64,000 bases of DNA from Misgurnus anguillicaudatus. Its lineage: Eukaryota > Chordata > Actinopteri > Cypriniformes > Cobitidae. The position numbers and the translations under genes are program-made. Shown piece by piece: positions 58,953 to 64,000 of the stretch (position 1 is the first letter of the stretch; every line of letters begins with the position of its first letter). The notes beneath the pieces are model-generated. The model saw only the letters and a list, made by a program, of their open reading frames with translations. It searched no databases and was not told where the DNA came from. The stretch is from assembly GCF_027580225.2 (NCBI RefSeq), contig NC_073337.2:13489501-13553500 (forward strand). The letters are read 5' to 3'.

Positions 58953-59734
58953 GTGAATATGAACATTATATGAATATGATTCAGGATGTTTTATTTGGAA
59001 TTACTGCCTGTGGTGATAAAATGTAAAAGTTATGTTTACGAATTATGTTTACAAATAATAGTTCAATAACCATATGATTATGTCTTCTTTATGATAATAT
59101 TAACGAATATGAAGTGTCTTTAGAAATGTAATGCTTTCTGTATGGCTTGAAGAATTATACAAAGCAAAGTGCCTACTGAACATTTGGCTTCCTTTTATGC
59201 CATTTCTTATCAAAAACTGCCTGAGACAGCTGCCCACACAGCTGTATTTACTATATATACAGTATACTGTATGTGGTTTTGTAACATGAAGCTGCCCACA
59301 ATTGTTTTTAATGTATAAAATACAACGTACATTAGGGAAAACACAAAATCATAAATGAGTTTTTCTTAAAATGTGATTTGTATCTGATTATGATTTACTA
59401 AAACATTTTAAAAAGCATTAAAGACAAAGCTCAAGTTGACACTAAATTACCTGAGCTATGAAATAGGGACTCTGTGTGCAATGACACTTTCCTTTGGGCA
59501 TGAGGCAATACCCAAAATACTGAATATGGGGTTTTAAACATTATGTAAAATCTTTGTTGTAAATTGTGTATGCTATATGGGGTAAGGATTATATTGCAGT
59601 TATCATTTGAGTTTTCTAAGTCACCAAATGCTGTAATTTTTTTTACAAACACCATTAAACATTGTTTTGTAAACGTATGCATTTGTCATTATTCAAAACA
59701 ACGTATTCAAGGTAACTTATACATCAGGAAGTGG
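58953..59734. other. No supported gene
   Basis: AT-rich sequence downstream of the CCCH-WWE gene; may include its 3' UTR. Confidence 0.4.
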
Positions 59735-59815
59735 GTTTCCTGGGAGTCAAACCCACAACCTTTGCGCTGTTAACCCAATATCCTACCAAATAAGCTACAG
59801 AAATACATCAACATC
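59735..59815 (-). repeat. tRNA-derived SINE fragment
   Basis: On the minus strand, TAGCTTATTTGGTAG (A box) and GTGGGTTTGACTCCC (B box) are spaced as in a tRNA-derived SINE. The stems do not pair well enough for a tRNA. A related fragment is at 62607-62700. Confidence 0.65.
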
Positions 59816-59931
59816 TCAATTTTATTAGAAATATGGTCAAAATGTTACCCATATAACATCCAGTGGTATCATCTGGAAAGCAGCCAACCGGTTTGGTTTG
59901 TTTAGGAAATCCAGAGTCACGAGGCTGAAAG

Positions 59932-59943
59932 GAAAGTGAAACC
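59932..59943 (+). promoter_or_regulatory. IRF/ISRE-like element of the second WWE gene
   Basis: GAAAGTGAAACC matches GAAANNGAAACT at all but the last defined base. It lies just upstream of a GC-richer stretch and a good donor (GTGAGT after 60094). A non-coding first exon of about 59960-60094 is plausible. A small alternative exon (about 60226-60250) is also possible. Confidence 0.55.
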
Positions 59944-60394
59944 GAGCCGGTGTGGCGGTGGCGACGCTGTCAGCGTTCCTTAGCTTTCAGTTCGTCGTTC
60001 TGAGGAAATGTTTGTCAATACGTCTATTTAATACATAAACTTTATTGTTCGTTTGTTTTGTGCCATCGATGTTCTGAACTGTCCAGGAACCCATGTGAGT
60101 AAAAAAACTAACTTAAAAGTGACGTTTACCTTATAAACATATAGCATTGTTATTGTCTGAAACATTAATACACAGTAATGGCAGAAGTGTGAGGATGAAG
60201 ATGAGGAAGAGTCGCACACTTACAGAATAATGATGGAGTTTCTGCTGTAGGTCAGTATATTCTACTTGCTTGCTTACATTATTTTATTTTATTTAAAATA
60301 TAATAAAAAAGATTTAAAAAAACATGATCCAGAAGCACCATACAAAAATCCTTATTGCATTAAATAGCTATAAATATTAAATCAGGTGGCGGTG

Positions 60395-60885
60395 TTGTGT
60401 CGAACTCAGTTCCCCCTATGTTTCCCTTTAGTGTAGTGCTTTTATAACGTTTTCATCACGTTACATTTAGAAAGATTAAAGATTTGAATTGGTTATAATA
60501 AAAAGGCATAATATCATGTATTTTATAATACAATTTATTAAATATTTCATACATTTGACAGTTTTCTATTAGGGTATTTCTTTTAAAATATAACCTGTCT
60601 TTTTCTTTTTTTTCCTTTACTGGTTGTTTTAAAAATGTAATGTTTGCATACATAATTAAATAAATATTATACATATAATATGATTCATACTGTAAAAAAT
60701 TATTAACTTACCATTAAGAACAATACAGATACATTACAGAAATGCACACATATACATCTCAGTAGCCATTAAAACTTTAAATATATAAATAATAAAACCT
60801 ATAACGTGATAAAAACGCCATAAAAACACTACACTGAAGGGAAAAATAGGGGGAACATAGGGGGAACAGACTTCGACACAACAGC
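60395..60885. mobile_element. Fold-back element (upstream intron of the second WWE gene)
   Basis: Left GTTCCCCCTATGTTTCCCTT and right AGGGGGAACATAGGGGGAAC are inverted, with further pairing of the CACTACAC and ACGTGATAAAAACG segments. Arms are about 80 bp. Confidence 0.7.
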
Positions 60886-61395
60886 TGCATACGCCCTATT
60901 TTTTAACCTGGCTGCAGGGGTTTGAGTCGACATACGTGTGGTTCATCACATTACACACCTCTTTTTTGTTAAATGCTTTGCACTTAAGTGTTTGCACTAT
61001 GCTTTGGAAAGCTTTATTTTAATCAGGTCAGTGGCCACATTCTATTGATATTCCCAGATAATGGCTGCGTCCAATTAACCACACTTACGGTCTTTGCACT
61101 TAACCACTTGAATACTTACATGACGTATTTCCTGTATTTAGCCCAAGTGTTCTAGTGGGCGTGAAGATCCCAAGCGTGCATGTAAAAATTATTCACTTGA
61201 TGGGACACACTTAGCAAGTGTTAAAATATCAATCCAGCAGGAAATGGTAGCAATTTGCACCAAAATGTATTTTTTATTTTTGGCTACTTAAAATATACAT
61301 TTTAAGGTTTTATTTAAATTAAATGAACACATAAACAAATGAATAAATAAATAAATAACAATTTCAGGCCTTTCAACTTGACCACTTGACTATTA

Positions 61396-61480
61396 AAGGT
61401 TATTTCATCCAAAATGAAAATTCTGTAATCATCATTTATTCACCCTCAGGTTGTTACAAACCGGTATACATGTTTACATT
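61396..61480. repeat. Start of a dispersed TTAA repeat
   Basis: AAAATGAAAATTCTGTAATC and CACCCTCAGGTTGTTACAAA match the repeat family also seen at 30920 and 52894. Confidence 0.55.
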
Positions 61481-61654
61481 TTTTGTTTATATTTACTTAT
61501 TTAAACAAAACGATTGTACGTTTTTCCCCTTTAAATAACACCTAAACACTGAACTGGCTGAACTTGAAGATTATTACTAGCAGAATTCGTTGCACCTGTA
61601 AAAAAAACTCTTCATTTTCTGCCAAAATATGTAATAGAAATGTATTAACTTACT

Positions 61655-61910
61655 GTGCGTTCACACCAGACGCGGTAGAGGCGACACGCGTAGTTGGATG
61701 CTTGAACATTTTGCTCGACGCTCATTTAGCTCGAAACGTGCATTCCGTGCCGCACCATTTGCGAAATGGGTGGCGCCATTGCCGCGAAAACACGCGCTAT
61801 TCGCCTCCAACGGCCCTTCGCGCAAGTTGAAAATAGTAATCTAGAGTAATCTAGAGCGAGCAACGTGATGCTACGCGTTTGGTGTGTACGTGGGCGTGGC
61901 ATTATAGATA
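61655..61910. repeat. GC-rich repeat with CGTTCACACCAGACGCG start
   Basis: A locally CpG-rich segment beginning TGTGCGTTCACACCAGACGC and ending near CGCGTTTGGTGTGTACG, which partly mirrors the start. It is probably a decayed non-autonomous DNA element. Confidence 0.5.
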
Positions 61911-62517
61911 TTGTCAATCGGCTGGACAAAATATAATAACACTGGCCTAGTGGTTTTTGGATATTTTACTGCAAATATCTTACAAATTTATTGTACCTTT
62001 AAGGGCACTGCACTTTGACATGGAAAAATCTTGGACACTTACTTCCTGTTGCATGGGGGCACTGCTAGTGTGGATATTTGGACAAAGCTACTGTAACAAC
62101 TGTCTCATCTGGGTATTATTATCCGGGTGCAATTTAATAAGAATAAATTGTATATAAATATGCCTAATTACTAATGTATATGATATTTTATTTACAAATA
62201 ATTAAGGAAAACTGCATGTTCGACTTTCACGTCTTTGCTTAAAACGGCAAGTAACATCCGTGTTCTGCAAGCCATCTTGAATGGCACTACTTTACCTTTA
62301 TGCATTATACTTAAATTACATCCCACTTGTTTTGATATTGTATTAATGTAAAGACATACGTGTGGCTCAAAGATTACACATACCGCCATATTCTACTCTT
62401 ATAACATGTTAAAAGTTATGCATTTTACATGTTACTGTATATATTCTTTCATTTAAAACCTTTAGGCAATAACAGTTCAAGGAGCACTGCAGAAAGACAA
62501 CACCACCATCTAACAAT

Positions 62518-63302
62518 ATGGCTACCAGTAAGTTACTTTCATTTATAATGAATCATTTTTATGTTTACATTGATGCACAGACACTGTTACTCTGTATATA
62601 TTTTAATCAGTATGTCTATTCCCGGGAAATCAAACCCACAGTTTAAGTTAATCTAGTATGCAATGGGATATCCGACAAAATAGTTTAGTAGCTTTAAAAA
62701 CTGATTGATTAATTCATACAGCCACTAATGTTTCATTCATTCATTCATGTTTGCGCATTTATTCATTTACATTTGCACTTTAATCCAAAGCGAATTACAT
62801 TCATTCAAGCTATACATTTTATCAGTATGTGTTCTCATGGGACACATTCATTCTTTCATTCATTCATTCACGCATTCAGGTAATCCCTTTGAATGGCAGT
62901 TGTTTGATGGACAGAAGTGGTCTACTATCTGTAATGATATATTTATTGAATCCCATTACTGTCAGCCAGGAGCTACTGGTATTACCATCAACACCAGTAT
63001 GGGGTGAGTTTAGCCGTCAACAAACCCATCGTGTTTCGTTGTAGACTTTATCATGTTAAGATTTTAAACGTGGACATTTAAATAATAACTTTAAAAGGTA
63101 AAGTAGTACTATATTATTAAATATTAAGTTTTTGTCCTGTTTATTCAACAGATCACTCTATATTGACTTTGATGCTATGACAGTCAGTGGGCCTCGTGCT
63201 AACCTCAGTATACGGCGAAATATGTTTCTGTCCCACAACCAAAAGCAAGAAGTAGGCTGGTACTACAAAGATAACCATCGCTGGTGTGAATATGGATCTC
63301 AG
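62518..63302 (+). CDS. Second WWE-domain gene, 5' part (runs off the window)
   Basis: Coding exons: 62518-62527 (exon itself from 62466), 62880-63003 and 63152-63302. The first 95 residues are seen and the last exon ends in phase 0 at GT 63303. It reads NPFEWQLFDGQKWS (WWE1 start), SLYIDFDAMTVSG (the WWE1 end), then GWYYKDNHRWCEYG, the start of a second WWE. The borders and phases (1, 2, 0) equal those of exons 3 and 4 of the CCCH-WWE gene upstream. It is therefore a tandem paralogue in the same orientation that lacks the CCCH exon. WWE domains recognise ADP-ribose units. Whether a PARP domain follows cannot be seen. Confidence 0.8.
62607..62700 (-). repeat. SINE fragment (intron of the second WWE gene)
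   Basis: Minus-strand GTGGGTTTGATTTCCCGGG resembles a SINE B box, as in the copy at 59735. The A-box side is decayed. Confidence 0.5.
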
Positions 63303-63639
63303 GTACACACTTCTATAAAATCTCTTATACATTCACTTCTAAATAAAGGGGCTGATGGTTAAAATAGCTATGTCTTACGGTATGACTATATAATAACCAT
63401 GTAACCATGTATTCAAAGCCACACACAGTTCAAACCGATGGGCTATACAGGACCACATACGGGTGGAAACAAAACAGCATTGAAATAAACAATAAAATAC
63501 ACAAATGAATATACAAATACACTAGTTATTGCCTAGTGTATATCATTCCAGGTTTTCAAAATTAAGTGTTATTTAATGGTCCAAGCTTTGATTGTGTTTT
63601 CAGTGCGCAATATAACATGTGTTCATGTTTCACATGTAA

Positions 63640-64000
63640 AAAAATTCGGTATTTTTCACACAATTTCCTTATCTGTATAGCGCTGTTTTCACTGTCATAA
63701 AAACGGTCTGATGTCTTCCTTGTTCTATGAAGTCCCTCCTTCAGAAATACGTATGAGTTCTGATTGTGTAGTTTGTTTAGTGTGTTGTGATTCGATAGCA
63801 GTTTAACTTGCCGTTAGCTTAGCTAGCGACTGACGTATTCCTGTGGGTGGAGGAAAAAACTGTTCTAGTGATGTCATTAAATCAGAAAGTAGAGGGCTGT
63901 AGTCCAAACCGGCCGTTCGCTGTAGGCTTTTAAAGGGGAATTCTGTTAAAGAAAATGTATCACCTGGCAGTGAACTCTGAGCTTTATCATTCTACAGCTA
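63640..64000. mobile_element. TTAA element, family C, copy 2 (cut by the window edge)
   Basis: Follows 6690-7050 almost base for base, for example TATCTGTATAGCGCTGTTTT, GACTGACGTATTCCTGTGGG and AGTAGAGGGCTGTAGTCC. The right end is outside the window. Confidence 0.8.

Overview
The window reads as a gene-poor, transposon-rich stretch of a teleost nuclear genome, most likely a cyprinid-type fish. The genes are vertebrate, split by spliceosomal introns with GT/AG borders, and all lie on the plus strand. The intergenic DNA holds L2-type LINEs, Tc1 remnants, hAT deletion derivatives, tRNA-derived SINEs and many short fold-back elements bordered by TTAA. Species is inferred from this mix, not proved.

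Four host genes are supported. (1) The last three coding exons of st8sia1 (GD3 synthase), 4045-7942, with all sialyl motifs. (2) A complete eight-exon caspase-6 gene, 36279-42395, predicted 298 aa, with catalytic His129 and Cys172 and the three expected processing sites. Its promoter carries CCAAT boxes (as ATTGG) at 26-bp intervals. (3) A complete nine-exon gene, 47688-58733, predicted 377 aa, with two CCCH zinc fingers and three WWE domains but no PARP catalytic domain. An exact interferon-stimulated response element (ISRE) lies 30 bp before its ATG. (4) The 5' part of a second WWE gene, 62518-63302, running off the right edge, with matching intron phases, no CCCH exon and an IRF-type element at its probable promoter.

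Between st8sia1 and casp6 (about 8-36 kb) the DNA is mostly mobile elements. The largest is an L2-type LINE (about 19640-27526) whose ORF2 is split by a 2.7-kb hAT-like insertion with an 8-bp target duplication. That insertion holds three tandem copies of a 150-bp exon-like unit. Introns of the host genes are also loaded: casp6 intron 6 holds an 882-bp element carrying a RecQ-like helicase fragment, and the 5.4-kb sixth intron of the CCCH-WWE gene holds a young LTR element with 741-bp LTRs and a 27-bp repeat array.

The strongest candidate for something little described is the casp6 / CCCH-WWE / WWE neighbourhood. A cell-death protease is followed by two related WWE genes with interferon-type promoter elements; the first looks like the RNA- and ADP-ribose-binding half of PARP12/ZAP without the enzyme. 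A joint function is inference. All exon joins were made by hand from splice consensus, frame and domain continuity; none is checked against RNA.
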